Below, piece by piece: positions 23,505 through 36,245 of a stretch of DNA of 64,000 nt; within the stretch, counting starts at the first letter, position 1, and every line of letters starts with the position of its first letter. This stretch comes from Ornithodoros turicata (taxonomy: Eukaryota; Arthropoda; Arachnida; Ixodida; Argasidae). The stretch covers positions 372,001-436,000 of the forward strand of contig NW_026999297.1 of the NCBI RefSeq assembly GCF_037126465.1, in the 5' to 3' direction. The notes beneath the pieces are model-generated. The model was not told where the DNA came from and ran no database searches. It was given only the letters and a program-made list of their open reading frames with translations. The position numbers were made by a program, and so were the translations under genes.

Positions 23505-26500
23505 GTTAAAATCTTTAACGGAATTTTCTATTTTGACTTCCACGATTTATTGATTGTAAATGCGTAACTAACGCTGTTGATGTTGTGACTGTATTGTTGA
23601 AATACCAGCGGGCTCCAGTGGCGTGCTCGTAGGCTCGTCACACCGTCGTTGTCGTCGTTTACGCAGTCATCCACGGCATCTCTTGCGAAGATTTCTTTTC
23701 GATGTGCACCTGCGAGCGTACTTCCTCAAGTAAAAAGAATGGTGAATTCACGACTTTAATGTTAAAATCTTTAACGGAATTTTATATTTTGACTTCCACG
23801 ATTTATTGATTGTAAATGCGTAACTAACGCTGTTGATGTTGTGACTGTATTGTTGAAATACCAGCGGGCTCCAGTGGCGTGCTCGTAGGCTCGTCACACC
23901 GTCGTTGTCGTCGTTTACGCAGTCATCCACGGCATCTCTTGCGAAGATTTCTTTTCGATGTGCACCTGCGAGCGTACTTCCTCAAGTAAAAAGAATGGTG
24001 AATTCACGACTTTAATGTTAAAATCTTTAACGGAATTTTCTATTTTGACTTCCACGATTTATTGATTGTAAATGCGTAACTAACGCTGTTGATGTTGTGA
24101 CTGTATTGTTGAAATACCAGCGGGCTCCAGTGGCGTGCTCGTAGGCTCGTCACACCGTCGTTGTCGTCGTTTACGCAGTCATCCACGGCATCTCTTGCGA
24201 AGATTTCTTTTCGATGTGCACCTGCGAGCGTACTTCCTCAAGTAAAAAGAATGGTGAATTCACGACTTTAATGTTAAAATCTTTAACGGAATTTTATATT
24301 TTGACTTCCACGATTTATTGATTGTAAATGCGTAACTAACGCTGTTGATGTTGTGACTGTATTGTTGAAATACCAGCGGGCTCCAGTGGCGTGCTCGTAG
24401 GCTCGTCACACCGTCGTTGTCGTCGTTTACGCAGTCATCCACGGCATCTCTTGCGAAGATTTCTTTTCGATGTGCACCTGCGAGCGTACTTCCTCAAGTA
24501 AAAAGAATGGTGAATTCACGACTTTAATGTTAAAATCTTTAACGGAATTTTATATTTTGACTTCCACGATTTATTGATTGTAAATGCGTAACTAACGCTG
24601 TTGATGTTGTGACTGTATTGTTGAAATACCAGCGGGCTCCAGTGGCGTGCTCGTAGGCTCGTCACACCGTCGTTGTCGTCGTTTACGCAGTCATCCACGG
24701 CATCTCTTGCGAAGATTTCTTTTCGATGTGCACCTGCGAGCGTACTTCCTCAAGTAAAAAGAATGGTGAATTCACGACTTTAATGTTAAAATCTTTAACG
24801 GAATTTTATATTTTGACTTCCACGATTTATTGATTGTAAATGCGTAACTAACGCTGCTGATGTTGTGACTGTATTGTTGAAATACCAGCGGGCTCCAGTG
24901 GCGTGCTCGTAGGCTCGTCACACCGTCGTTGTCGTCGTTTACGCAGTCATCCACGGCATCTCTTGCGAAGATTTCTTTTCGATGTGCACCTGCGAGCGTA
25001 CTTCCTCAAGTAAAAAGAATGGTGAATTCACGACTTTAATGTTAAAATCTTTAACGGAATTTTATATTTTGACTTCCACGATTTATTGATTGTAAATGCG
25101 TAACTAACGCTGTTGATGTTGTGACTGTATTGTTGAAATACCAGCGGGCTCCAGTGGCGTGCTCGTAGGCTCGTCACACCGTCGTTGTCGTCGTTTACGC
25201 AGTCATCCACGGCATCTCTTGCGAAGATTTCTTTTCGATGTGCACCTGCGAGCGTACTTCCTCAAGTAAAAAGAATGGTGAATTCACGACTTTAATGTTA
25301 AAATCTTTAACGGAATTTTATATTTTGACTTCCACGATTTATTGATTGTAAATGCGTAACTAACGCTGTTGATGTTGTGACTGTATTGTTGAAATACCAG
25401 CGGGCTCCAGTGGCGTGCTCGTAGGCTCGTCACACCGTCGTTGTCGTCGTTTACGCAGTCATCCACGGCATCTCTTGCGAAGATTTCTTTTCGATGTGCA
25501 CCTGCGAGCGTACTTCCTCAAGTAAAAAGAATGGTGAATTCACGACTTTAATGTTAAAATCTTTAACGGAATTTTATATTTTGACTTCCACGATTTATTG
25601 ATTGTAAATGCGTAACTAACGCTGCTGATGTTGTGACTGTATTGTTGAAATACCAGCGGGCTCCAGTGGCGTGCTCGTAGGCTCGTCACACCGTCGTTGT
25701 CGTCGTTTACGCAGTCATCCACGGCATCTCTTGCGAAGATTTCTGTTCGATGTGCACCTGCGAGCGTACTTCGTCAAGTAAAAAGAATGGTGAATTCACG
25801 ACTTTAATGTTAAAATCTTTAACGGAATTTTCTATTTTGACTTCCACGATTTATTGATTGTAAATGCGTAACTAACGCTGTTGATGTTGTGACTGTATTG
25901 TTGAAATACCAGCGGGCTCCAGTGGCGTGCTCGTAGGCTCGTCACACCGTCGTTGTCGTCGTTTACGCAGTCATCCACGGCATCTCTTGCGAAGATTTCT
26001 TTTCGATGTGCACCTGCGAGCGTACTTCCTCAAGTAAAAAGAATGGTGAATTCACGACTTTAATGTTAAAATCTTTAACGGAATTTTATATTTTGACTTC
26101 CACGATTTATTGATTGTAAATGCGTAACTAACGCTGCTGATGTTGTGACTGTATTGTTGAAATACCAGCGGGCTCCAGTGGCGTGCTCGTAGGCTCGTCA
26201 CACCGTCGTTGTCGTCGTTTACGCAGTCATCCACGGCATCTCTTGCGAAGATTTCTTTTCGATGTGCACCTGCGAGCGTACTTCCTCAAGTAAAAAGAAT
26301 GGTGAATTCACGACTTTAATGTTAAAATCTTTAACGGAATTTTATATTTTGACTTCCACGATTTATTGATTGTAAATGCGTAACTAACGCTGCTGATGTT
26401 GTGACTGTATTGTTGAAATACCAGCGGGCTCCAGTGGCGTGCTCGTAGGCTCGTCACACCGTCGTTGTCGTCGTTTACGCAGTCATCCACGGCATCTCTT

Positions 26501-29500
26501 GCGAAGATTTCTGTTCGATGTGCACCTGCGAGCGTACTTCGTCAAGTAAAAAGAATGGTGAATTCACGACTTTAATGTTAAAATCTTTAACGGAATTTTC
26601 TATTTTGACTTCCACGATTTATTGATTGTAAATGCGTAACTAACGCTGTTGATGTTGTGACTGTATTGTTGAAATACCAGCGGGCTCCAGTGGCGTGCTC
26701 GTAGGCTCGTCACACCGTCGTTGTCGTCGTTTACGCAGTCATCCACGGCATCTCTTGCGAAGATTTCTTTTCGATGTGCACCTGCGAGCGTACTTCCTCA
26801 AGTAAAAAGAATGGTGAATTCACGACTTTAATGTTAAAATCTTTAACGGAATTTTATATTTTGACTTCCACGATTTATTGATTGTAAATGCGTAACTAAC
26901 GCTGCTGATGTTGTGACTGTATTGTTGAAATACCAGCGGGCTCCAGTGGCGTGCTCGTAGGCTCGTCACACCGTCGTTGTCGTCGTTTACGCAGTCATCC
27001 ACGGCATCTCTTGCGAAGATTTCTGTTCGATGTGCACCTGCGAGCGTACTTCGTCAAGTAAAAAGAATGGTGAATTCACGACTTTAATGTTAAAATCTTT
27101 AACGGAATTTTATATTTTGACTTCCACGATTTATTGATTGTAAATGCGTAACTAACGCTGCTGATGTTGTGACTGTATTGTTGAAATACCAGCGGGCTCC
27201 AGTGGCGTGCTCGTAGGCTCGTCACACCGTCGTTGTCGTCGTTTACGCAGTCATCCACGGCATCTCTTGCGAAGATTTCTTTTCGATGTGCACCTGCGAG
27301 CGTACTTCCTCAAGTAAAAAGAATGGTGAATTCACGACTTTAATGTTAAAATCTTTAACGGAATTTTATATTTTGACTTCCACGATTTATTGATTGTAAA
27401 TGCGTAACTAACGCTGCTGATGTTGTGACTGTATTGTTGAAATACCAGCGGGCTCCAGTGGCGTGCTCGTAGGCTCGTCACACCGTCGTTGTCGTCGTTT
27501 ACGCAGTCATCCACGGCATCTCTTGCGAAGATTTCTGTTCGATGTGCACCTGCGAGCGTACTTCAAGCGTCATACTTCAAGCGTCGTACTTCAAGCGTAC
27601 TTCAAGCGTACGTCAAGTAAAAAGAATGGTGAATTCACGACTTTAATGTTAAAATCTTTAACGGAATTTTCTATTTTGACTTCCACGATTTATTGATTGT
27701 AAATGCGTAACTAACGCTGTTGATGTTGTGACTGTATTGTTGAAATACCAGCGGGCTCCAGTGGCGTGCTCGTAGGCTCGTCACACCGTCGTTGTCGTCG
27801 TTTACGCAGTCATCCACGGCATCTCTTGCGAAGATTTCTGTTCGATGTGCACCTGCGAGCGTACTTCGTCAAGTAAAAAGAATGGTGAATTCACGACTTT
27901 AATGTTAAAATCTTTAACGGAATTTTCTATTTTGACTTCCACGATTTATTGATTGTAAATGCGTAACTAACGCTGTTGATGTTGTGACTGTATTGTTGAA
28001 ATACCAGCGGGCTCCAGTGGCGTGCTCGTAGGCTCGTCACACCGTCGTTGTCGTCGTTTACGCAGTCATCCACGGCATCTCTTGCGAAGATTTCTTTTCG
28101 ATGTGCACCTGCGAGCGTACTTCCTCAAGTAAAAAGAATGGTGAATTCACGACTTTAATGTTAAAATCTTTAACGGAATTTTATATTTTGACTTCCACGA
28201 TTTATTGATTGTAAATGCGTAACTAACGCTGCTGATGTTGTGACTGTATTGTTGAAATACCAGCGGGCTCCAGTGGCGTGCTCGTAGGCTCGTCACACCG
28301 TCGTTGTCGTCGTTTACGCAGTCATCCACGGCATCTCTTGCGAAGATTTCTGTTCGATGTGCACCTGCGAGCGTACTTCGTCAAGTAAAAAGAATGGTGA
28401 ATTCACGACTTTAATGTTAAAATCTTTAACGGAATTTTATATTTTGACTTCCACGATTTATTGATTGTAAATGCGTAACTAACGCTGCTGATGTTGTGAC
28501 TGTATTGTTGAAATACCAGCGGGCTCCAGTGGCGTGCTCGTAGGCTCGTCACACCGTCGTTGTCGTCGTTTACGCAGTCATCCACGGCATCTCTTGCGAA
28601 GATTTCTTTTCGATGTGCACCTGCGAGCGTACTTCCTCAAGTAAAAAGAATGGTGAATTCACGACTTTAATGTTAAAATCTTTAACGGAATTTTATATTT
28701 TGACTTCCACGATTTATTGATTGTAAATGCGTAACTAACGCTGCTGATGTTGTGACTGTATTGTTGAAATACCAGCGGGCTCCAGTGGCGTGCTCGTAGG
28801 CTCGTCACACCGTCGTTGTCGTCGTTTACGCAGTCATCCACGGCATCTCTTGCGAAGATTTCTTTTCGATGTGCACCTGCGAGCGTACTTCCTCAAGTAA
28901 AAAGAATGGTGAATTCACGACTTTAATGTTAAAATCTTTAACGGAATTTTATATTTTGACTTCCACGATTTATTGATTGTAAATGCGTAACTAACGCTGT
29001 TGATGTTGTGACTGTATTGTTGAAATACCAGCGGGCTCCAGTGGCGTGCTCGTAGGCTCGTCACACCGTCGTTGTCGTCGTTTACGCAGTCATCCACGGC
29101 ATCTCTTGCGAAGATTTCTGTTCGATGTGCACCTGCGAGCGTACTTCGTCAAGTAAAAAGAATGGTGAATTCACGACTTTAATGTTAAAATCTTTAACGG
29201 AATTTTCTATTTTGACTTCCACGATTTATTGATTGTAAATGCGTAACTAACGCTGTTGATGTTGTGACTGTATTGTTGAAATACCAGCGGGCTCCAGTGG
29301 CGTGCTCGTAGGCTCGTCACACCGTCGTTGTCGTCGTTTACGCAGTCATCCACGGCATCTCTTGCGAAGATTTCTGTTCGATGTGCACCTGCGAGCGTAC
29401 TTCGTCAAGTAAAAGGAATGGTGAATTCACGACTTTAATGTTAAAATCTTTAACGGAATTTTCTATTTTGACTTCCACGATTTATTGATTGTAAATGCGT

Positions 29501-30233
29501 AACTAACGCTGTTGATGTTGTGACTGTATTGTTGAAATACCAGCGGGCTCCAGTGGCGTGCTCGTAGGCTCGTCACACCGTCGTTGTCGTCGTTTACGCA
29601 GTCATCCACGGCATCTCTTGCGAAGATTTCTTTTCGATGTGCACCTGCGAGCGTACTTCCTCAAGTAAAGAGAATGGTGAATTCACGACTTTAATGTTAA
29701 AATCTTTAACGGAATTTTATATTTTGACTTCCACGATTTATTGATTGTAAATGCGTAACTAACGCTGCTGATGTTGTGACTGTATTGTTGAAATACCAGC
29801 GGGCTCCAGTGGCGTGCTCGTAGGCTCGTCACACCGTCGTTGTCGTCGTTTACGCAGTCATCCACGGCATCTCTTGCGAAGATTTCTGTTCGATGTGCAC
29901 CTGCGAGCGTACTTCGTCAAGTAAAAAGAATGGTGAATTCACGACTTTAATGTTAAAATCTTTCACGGAATTTTCTATTTTGACTTCCACGATTTATTGA
30001 TTGTAAATGCGTAACTAACGCTGCTGATGTTGTGACTGTATTGTTGAAATACCAGCGGGCTCCAGTGGCGTGCTCGTAGGCTCGTCACACCGTCGTTGTC
30101 GTCGTTTACGCAGTCATCCACGGCATCTCTTGCGAAGATTTCTTTTCGATGTGCACCTGCGAGCGTACTTCCTCAAGTAAAAAGAATGGTGAATTCACGA
30201 CTTTAATGTTAAAATCTTTAACGGAATTTTATA
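23505..30233. repeat. 256-bp tandem satellite, main block (about 26 monomers)
   Basis: Successive monomers start with gttaaaatctttaacgg at 23505, 23761 and every 256 bp after. Monomers are almost identical. They differ at a few diagnostic sites: ttcTAT/ttATAT after acggaat, tgTtgatg/tgCtgatg, and ttctTttcg with cCtcaag versus ttctGttcg with cGtcaag. These variants recur every three monomers (768 bp) in parts of the array, e.g. 24260-25722, suggesting a young higher-order repeat. A 60-codon minus-strand frame exists in one variant only and is a by-product. A 47-bp local expansion interrupts one monomer near 27565. Confidence 0.97.
27560..27617. repeat. Micro-expansion of acttcaagcgt inside one satellite monomer
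   Basis: Four to five near-identical copies of acttcaagcgt(c/a) replace the single cttcgtcaag of normal monomers, lengthening this monomer by 47 bp. It is the only length variant in the main block and looks like replication slippage. Confidence 0.8.
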
Positions 30234-30814
30234 CAGGGTGTGTGCAGAAAAACATGACCCGCGTTTAGGCACATAGCTTGTTGCCTACCTAACTAACGAA
30301 CTTCCGGTGGCGCACGATGGCGCATTTATGCGTGCGAAATCTGTAGAAAAATTGTGGAAGCCATACCCAGCTTAAAAAATAAACGGAACAACGAAAACGT
30401 CGGCTTCCGTGCATCAGAATAGTGCAACATGGTGGACAATAGGGTGTATGTGAAAGGGCAACGTGGTGCACGTAGGAGAGTTGTGTTCAAGTACCGCTAG
30501 GGGAGCTATCGGTGTATAAATCGAAACGATGTCCCACATGGATGCTCATCGGTAGTACCCCTAGCGGTGCCTGCACATAACTCTCATGAGACGGAAATGC
30601 ACTACAATGCACTGTCATGACCGCCCTATTCTAATGCATGGAAGCCCATGTTTTCGCGCTCTGTTTATTTTTTTACACTGAGTATGGCTTCCAGGATTTT
30701 TTTGTAGCTTTCGGACGCATAAATACGCCGTCGTGCGCCACCGGAAGTTCCTCGGCTAAGTAGACAACGAGTTACATGCAAAAATGCGGGTCATGTTTTT
30801 CTGCACACACCCTG
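30234..30814. mobile_element. Foldback MITE with TA target duplication, inserted in the satellite
   Basis: The element starts CAGGGTGTGTGCAGAAAAAC and ends in the reverse complement. TA lies on each side (30232-30233 and 30815-30816). Removing the element plus one TA restores the normal satellite text gaattttatattttgac exactly. The inverted similarity extends about 200 bp inward from each end, so the whole 581 bp can fold back. TA target and CAGGGTG termini fit the Tc1/mariner superfamily. It has no transposase and is non-autonomous. Confidence 0.9.
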
Positions 30815-31045
30815 TATTTTGACTTCCACGATTTATTGATTGTAAATGCGTAACTAACGCTGTTGATGTTGTGACTGTATTGTTGAAATACCAGCGGGCT
30901 CCAGTGGCGTGCTCGTAGGCTCGTCACACCGTCGTTGTCGTCGTTTACGCAGTCATCCACGGCATCTCTTGCGAAGATTTCTGTTCGATGTGCACCTGCG
31001 AGCGTACTTCGTCAAGTAAAAAGAATGGTGAATTCACGACTTTAA
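30815..31045. repeat. 256-bp satellite, block between MITE and TTAA element
   Basis: Direct continuation of the monomer interrupted at 30233, ending at the TTAA target (31042-31045). Confidence 0.95.
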
Positions 31046-32269
31046 AGGGTCTCTGACCAGAAGCTGGAGAGCCTTTTCCGCAGTGGCTACCGATAGAATA
31101 CACAAAAGCAACTTCACATACGAAAATGCATGCCTCAACACCTCGTAGTTTTCGTAAACTCGAATTTTGAACATCGCGGTTCACGCCGACGCTGGCACAC
31201 CTAGCGTCAAACCAAGAAACCGTACGCATATATAGAAAACTCATCTGGTCATCCCACTGGGATGACGTCAATCGCCCATGCAATCAGCGCGCAGAATGCC
31301 GTCACGTGATCGAGCACTACAACAACAACTTTCAGCAAGAACCAACATTTTTACGCCGATATACTGTTGTCACAATGTCTGGAAATAAAAAGTATGTATA
31401 TGCTTCGAAATCTACGACCTGTTTTATAACTGCGATAATCCAATTAGCGACTTCCGTGGAAAGAGGAGCTACGAGGCTACGAGCTACGACGACTTTCAGG
31501 ATCCAGCGCGCTATTTCACTGCGTTAGCGTAGTGTGTGTATTTCCAAGTTTTCTTTATTTATATCTTTTGGAACAACGACCAATTTATCGAGGTACAGCC
31601 CTTACTTCATTTGACGTGCCTCGGTTGTGTCGTCAAAGCGAGATTTCTTGGCGGGCATTCAGTTCCGTACGATACTGCGCGTTCAACCGCAGCGGCAGGT
31701 ATGGTTGGCAGCGGATTTTGCCAATCGTATTTGAAGAATGCAGTCTATGAGACGGACCCCTCAGTTTGAGTACAAAGAACCTCCGCCTACAGCAGTCCGC
31801 AGTGCTTTCCTTGAATCTATCTTCCAAGACTGTTGCATCTGGACGTGACGAGGTTAGTGTCTTCTGTATAACTTATACAGTGATTACTCTCCTTGTGAGA
31901 ATTACGGTGTGGCATGCAGATGTTAGGAGACCATTTAGGCAACAAAGAAAATAACGGATTAAAGAAAATTGAAGTTTACGCACTAAATCAAAAGATTACT
32001 GTACAATTCCGAGTGTTGTTGAATGCAGCCATGCCAATGCAGTAAGCAACATTCACAGTACGTAAAATGAAGCTGTGTATTCCGCATCTAGATGTAACAT
32101 TATAATTGTCACAGCAGTGTGCACCAATGTAGTTCATGACTTCCTTGGACAAGATGTGGAACCAAATGTTGGAAATACAAGGCAGGGATCAGGTACAGGT
32201 TTTCTTCTATTTGTTTTCCTTGTAATATGCAGCATACTGCACATAGTAAAGAAGGGTTCTGGATTCTAA

Positions 32270-32790
32270 ACCAACGCAGTTGAAATCCTTAGTTTACCCC
32301 AAGCTGTACTGTTGTTGTCTAATCTGGGGAAACACCACAGAGGGCAACTACAATAAAATTGCAGTGCACAAAAAAAGAAAGAAAGAATGCCTGGTATACG
32401 ACAACCATGTCTACAGGTTGTCTACAGGTGCAATGTGCTGGACCCTCGTTGCAAAGAGGCCCAGCAGGGGTGCCACTACAATCCATCCATCCAGCCCCTC
32501 AGCTCCTTCAAGACATGCAAAATACAGTAGACAAAGCGTTCACTTGGAAATCAGACATTTACACAAAATTGCCTTGCAAATTCAGGATCTTTTAGCGCCA
32601 TCCCAAACACTTGCCATTACGGTATGAAATCTATCACTGTACCACCTTACAAGGTTCCACTGCTACGGACCAACTACCAGAAATCAGCAGAAACTGTTTC
32701 TCTTCCGAACAATTTTTTTCAGCTGATTGGAAATGGCCTTCCTGTGTCCAGTTTCAAAACAGAGTTACACTAACTTGTTGAAATGTTATT
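32270..32790 (+). pseudogene. LINE C-terminal remnant
   Basis: Plus-strand frames give LKSLVYPKLYCCCLIWGNT, followed by KIAVHKKRK. This matches the L-Y-x-S-L-V-x-P-x-L-x-Y-C-x-x-V-W-G-N motif found after the RT of L2/CR1-type LINEs. About 330 bp further on comes R-T-N-Y-x-x-S...NGLPVSSFKTEL, which resembles the LINE C-terminus. The frame is broken several times. Confidence 0.55.
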
Positions 32791-33607
32791 AGAGACAGTC
32801 CACTCTGTTATGTATTTGTGTCTGTGTGTGTATGTGTGTGTGAAAATGTGGACAGCTCGGTGCAATTGTGTATTTTATTTATGTGGTTGTGATTTGCTGT
32901 ATGCTCGTAGTGGTAATATCTCAGTTATCGCATTTATATGGCTTTTTTTAACAATGTTAGGGTGATGACTTCATGGAAGTGGAAGGAACAGGAGAGGAAG
33001 ACATCTGGCAATGGTCATGACAGTTGTCCGTCAGGTATGGGACCAATTTCTTTTATAAATGTGGTATATAGCGTGAAGTCGTTACTAACCAAAAGTTTTT
33101 TGTTCCCTTTAAAGGAATCTACAGGTGGTGAGCACGCGTAAGGAATTGACATATATACAACTTAGATCTGCCTGTTGCACATGAGATGTGTGACTCTACT
33201 TACACACACAATCTTCTGCAGGTTCGATGCATGTATATTTTGAAACATGAAAGACAGAGTGCTGAAAATATATCTGAGGTGAAAAATTGAGCAGTTCACT
33301 GCAGTAATTCTATCGATTTATTTTCAGCATTTTGGGAAAAATATAGTGATGGCAAGATTACCTGTGTTGTACTGCCAGACCATCTGCTATTGGAGTTCCA
33401 TGTCCCAGTTATTATATATAATAGCTGTTTGAGGTTATTACATATTTATTATGCAAGTTTTGTGCCTGTGAGTTCCTGTAAATGTGCTCTGCGGTGATCA
33501 TACTGGACAGAGAGCTATGCCTGTATAGTAACAGTGACTAATGTTCTCCTGCCCATAAACCTATTCCTAGGGAACATCTGCACCCTTGGAAGTCACTCAA
33601 GAGGCGT

Positions 33608-33690
33608 GTTAGCTTAGCTCAATTGCTAAGGGCCCTGGATCGGTAATACAGAAGATGTGGGTTCAAGTCCTACTACTGGCTAACCTTTCC
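33608..33690 (+). mobile_element. tRNA-Thr(GGT)-derived SINE head
   Basis: The sequence has box A (TAGCTTAGCTCAATTG) and box B (GGGTTCAAGTCC) at tRNA spacing. It can form a 7-bp acceptor-like stem GTTAGCT/GGCTAAC, and an anticodon arm with loop TCGGTAA, i.e. anticodon GGT (Thr). A 4-nt insertion (TACT) between the T arm and the acceptor strand, plus a mismatch in the anticodon stem (atacag), argue against a functional tRNA. tRNA-derived SINEs are known from ticks. The 3' body probably extends to about 33760, but the end is not clear. Confidence 0.65.
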
Positions 33691-33754
33691 AGTGACTGCC
33701 TTCTTTCATCATACATTTCTTAGGCACTTGATGCTTTGTATGTATTTGCCTTTT

Positions 33755-34235
33755 CTATGTATTCCAGTCTCAGAACATCAACTGTCATGTTCAAAAGAAG
33801 TGGAATATGCCTCTGCAATCTGGAACCCATCCCAACATCTCTTAATCGACAAAGTAGAATTTGTACAGAACCACACGGTTTGCTGCTCGTGATTATCATC
33901 CTTTTTCCAGCGTCTCAGCCATTACAGCCAAACTCTTTCTTACTCCTTTGATTACCAGATGAAAGGTATCACGCCTGGCATTCTTTCATAAGTTATATTA
34001 CAGTCACACTCCTCCCCGCCCCACTTACTGTCAATCCCCTCACAAGTTACTTCCAAGACTTGATGACTCGCACAAAGTACTTGCTCCACCTACACAAACA
34101 AAAAAATTCCTCTACTCTCCGCACCAGCTGATGGTGTCAAACTGGAATGACGTTCCTGCCCACATAGCATCAGAACAAAATGTATCGTCATTTATTTCCA
34201 AGTGCTATGATCGTTTTCAGATCAAATGAATTTCT
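33755..34235 (+). pseudogene. LINE C-terminal remnant
   Basis: Translation in shifting plus frames gives VEYASAIWNPSQHLLIDKVE (the L-E-Y-A-S-x-V-W-x-P motif). Further on is TRRKVSRLAFFHKLYY in another frame, and finally SNWNDVPAHIASEQNVSSF, the W-N-x-L-P C-terminal motif. This is the 3' end of a CR1/L2/Jockey-like LINE lacking its RT core. It starts just after the SINE. Confidence 0.7.
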
Positions 34236-36245
34236 TTGTGGTGAGTGAACGAATTTTGTTTGCATCATTTTGGTATTTGTCTTTTTTGGATAAAAAATCT
34301 CCCGCATTTATGTAAATCCCTTTACAAGGGTCTTTAAGTAAACAAATGAAACGAAGAACTTCGTGATACTTTCATAGTTGGAGCATTTTTAATGCATATT
34401 TTAAAACAGTGGCTGCTAAAAATGTGTCAGACACCGTTACAAAGGCTGCCGTCTGTATCAGGTGAATCATGATTTTTCCCAGAAGCCCAATAATGTATAA
34501 CGCTGCATCACATATGCTATTTTGGAGCAATCTCTGCAGACATATTATGAAGATATTATCTGAGTGCCACAATAAACTATATGAACCACATTTCACGTTA
34601 CATCATCTTCGACTAAAACATGCCTATTTGAGTATTTGAGGAGCCCAAGATACAAAGCTTGGTTCCTCAAGGTCTACATCCTACTCGAACTGGGTGTGCA
34701 CTTTGCACACAAAAGGAAAATTGAGAATGAAAAAATGGCTAGGAAGCAAGCGAACTGGGGTTTTACATCATGCATGGAAGTTGAGGTTTTCGATAGTCAA
34801 CTTGTGTAGGGAGAACTTCTGGAGGACTGAGAGCAGGAACCGAGGTCACACACAGGGTAACCTGCATAAGTCTGATTTACTTCCACATAACGATCATTAA
34901 AATACTTGAGGTGCTTAAACAATACTATTTGGGTGCTATCAGACAGTAAGAGTTCGAACAACACTTACGACATATTGACTGAATGGGTGGACAAAAGGAT
35001 GCGTCTGAACAGGATTGGATTTGTGTCTGTGGTGGAATTGAGAGCCCAATGTAATTCTTACCAGGCGGAGCAGGCTGATGAGATGGTGCTTTGTGTCAGC
35101 ACAGTGGTTTATCCAGAATCCCAACCATCCAGGAGTGTTGAAAAAAGTTCGGGGGGAGGGGGGGGGTCATTATTATAGTTGTATCATTACCGACATGTGT
35201 CTACAGCTGAAATTGCAAGGGCACCCCCTGTAGGGGGTACTTCCACCTAGTATCTTGGGTATTTAAAGCATGTTGTAGTTACTATGGGAAAGGCTTTGCG
35301 TATCCTGTTCACTGCGCAGACTGGTATAACGATTCTCTTGTTTTTTTCAAGTATGTGTAACATCCATCTCACGAACTGTTGGTATGTAGTGTACGTATCT
35401 ATTTCCTGTATGAGACACGCAAGCTTTGAACAAAGCTAAAGCTAGTAGGACGCCGAGTATTAATTCAGCTGCACTCTTTCTGAATAAGTGACGAACAATA
35501 ACGAAAAGTTCAGAAAAACTATTTTGTATTGAAACCAACCAGCATGATTGTGCACGAGAAACGTACGCTTCTTACTTGTGAATATGAGCGCTAGGTTCGT
35601 GCTGCCCTCGAAGTTCTAAATATGCTACTTTAAGAGCAGCTCCTTGCAACATAAGCACTCGACTTCTTTCGGCATTATTATGCAATGAACCACTCCGGCC
35701 CCTTTACACGGCGCCGTCAAACATGAAGTTTACACAAACTGTTCATGTGCTTCATCGTGATGGATTCTGAAAGCTCATCTAACAGTCTGTTGTTGGAACT
35801 TCCTCTTCATGCTGAAGTCGATTCGCGGCTCAACATTTCAAAAGCAAGGCCTCCAAACTCTGCTGCACGTAGCAGGTGCCTCTCAGCTGCTGAAAGGTAG
35901 CTGAAAAGCTGACTTGTCGACTCCGCTGTGCTTCCGCGACCATATTGAAAAGCACCCAGCAATACGGAAGCTGCGGAAACCACCCGAGCTTCCTGTGTGG
36001 ACTTTCCACCAATAAACGTCGCGGGCGTTTGACGTCATACACATGGGAAAACCACCGCATAATAGCTAGAGTTTTGCGCTGATCGCACGAGTTAAGGGCA
36101 TAAATCGAAACCGCTTTTCGGCTCCTTGTTTGGAATAGTTGGCGGCTCCGCAGAGACGAAACGTTTCAGTTGTAACTTGGAGGCACCATGTAGGTTCGTT
36201 ATCCATACAAACAAAGACATTGACCAGGTTCTGGTCAGAGACCCT

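Larger units (their letters stand above)
31046..36245. mobile_element. 5.2-kb DNA transposon with TTAA target duplication
   Basis: The left end reads AGGGTCTCTGACCAGAA and the right end is its reverse complement. TTAA is present on both sides (31042-31045 and 36246-36249). Excision plus loss of one TTAA restores the satellite text cacgactttaatgtt. A TTAA target is used by Kolobok and piggyBac elements; the AGGG terminus (not CCC) favours Kolobok. I find no long transposase frame. The interior contains two LINE remnants and a SINE, so this copy is probably non-autonomous or decayed. The first 250 bp hold a gacgtca motif and a short ATG frame (31375) that may be the remains of a 5' exon. Confidence 0.8.

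Noticed and set aside
23748..29865. 60-codon minus-strand frames repeated in many satellite monomers
   Set aside because: They recur because the monomer recurs. They exist only in one monomer subtype, have no domain or start context, and break where the satellite varies.
33608..33690. Functional tRNA-Thr gene
   Set aside because: A 4-nt insertion between the T arm and the acceptor strand and a broken anticodon-stem pair make a working tRNA unlikely; a SINE head fits better.
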